Shown: piece by piece, positions 6,160 to 6,285 of the stretch | Layout of the letters: every line of letters starts with the position of its first letter | How positions within the stretch are numbered: position 1 is the first letter of the stretch | Source of the DNA: Deltaproteobacteria bacterium | Lineage (GTDB): Bacteria > Myxococcota_A > UBA9160 > SZUA-336 | DNA length: 6,285 nucleotides | Direction of reading: 5' to 3' | Assembly: GCA_030624945.1 (NCBI GenBank) | Contig: JAUXJB010000093.1 | Location: 1-6,285, forward strand | The notes under the pieces: generated by a model | The model's input: the letters and a program-made list of their open reading frames with translations, nothing else | Told to the model about the DNA's origin: nothing | Database searches by the model: none | Translations under genes and position numbers: made by a program

Positions 6160-6285
6160 TCAGAACCCCTCGCGCGGAACCTCTAGCGCGCCGGACTCGA
6201 TCTCGCGGACCAGGCTGGCCACCCGATCCCAGACGGACTCCGGTACGCGCGCTCGCAGGCTCTCGTTCCAGGCGATTGCCACGAC
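6160..6285 (-). CDS. C-terminal end of a probable BMP/PnrA-family substrate-binding lipoprotein (partial)
   Basis: Forty-one codons and a TGA (6160-6162) are visible in the frame entering at 6285. They read, in part, NESLRARVPESVWDRVASL and then VREIESGALEVPREGF. A VP-x-x-V stretch followed by an amphipathic helix and an I-x-x-G-x-[L/I]-x-VP ending is how BMP-family binding proteins (PnrA, TmpC, BmpA) commonly finish. The position directly upstream of the matching ATPase and permeases fits the usual binding protein-ATPase-permease-permease order. The protein would be periplasmic, or a surface lipoprotein that captures the substrate. The ligand-binding residues and lipobox are outside the window, so specificity is unknown. 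The gap to the ATPase start is four bases. Confidence -1.
   Translation of the reverse strand, partial: VVAIAWNESLRARVPESVWDRVASLVREIESGALEVPREGF
6166..6171 (-). promoter_or_regulatory. Likely ribosome binding site for the ATPase
   Basis: GAGGGG on the minus strand sits ten bases before the GTG at 6155, within the last codons of the binding-protein gene. The spacing is slightly long but workable. It supports the chosen start and coupled translation. Confidence -1.

Noticed and set aside
1..6285. CRISPR arrays, tRNA or rRNA genes, insertion sequences
   Set aside because: No spaced direct repeats, no cloverleaf or rRNA-like stretches and no transposase frames were seen. Apart from the single palindrome the window is filled with protein-coding genes.

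Overview
The window comes from a GC-rich bacterial chromosome with dense, nearly gap-free coding. All four starts that can be placed appear to be GTG. The lineage cannot be fixed from the sequence. An uncultured high-GC Gram-negative (for example deltaproteobacterial or myxobacterial type) is a guess based only on composition and gene style.

Layout. Positions 1-864 (+) hold the 3' three quarters of an M20-family amidohydrolase closely resembling ArgE (N-acetylornithine deacetylase). A 50-bp, almost perfect inverted repeat (861-910) overlaps its stop codon and fills most of the short gap to the next gene. Positions 944-2812 (+) encode a glycoside hydrolase family 20 protein (beta-N-acetylhexosaminidase type) with no export signal. 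The other half of the window lies on the minus strand and is a single operon, read right to left: the C-terminal end of a probable BMP/PnrA-type substrate-binding lipoprotein (6285-6160), a double-domain ABC ATPase (6155-4707), permease 1 (4710-3697) and permease 2 (3694-2813). Spacings within the operon are 4 nt, a 4-nt overlap and 2 nt, so translation is probably coupled. The operon meets the GH20 gene tail to tail with no base between the two stop codons.

How the genes may work together. The minus-strand genes together make a complete BMP-class importer, the family that includes the nucleoside transporters PnrA/TmpC and NupOPQ. The two plus-strand enzymes look cytoplasmic and act on N-acetyl groups or N-acetylhexosaminides. 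It is tempting to see an import-and-degrade module for a small N-acetylated or glycosylated compound, but the convergent arrangement means this rests on proximity alone.

No previously undescribed system is evident. The points most worth a second look are the large inverted repeat, the one-sided ATP-site degeneration and shortened second domain of the ATPase, the zero-gap convergent junction, and the pairing of GH20 and ArgE-like enzymes beside a BMP transporter.
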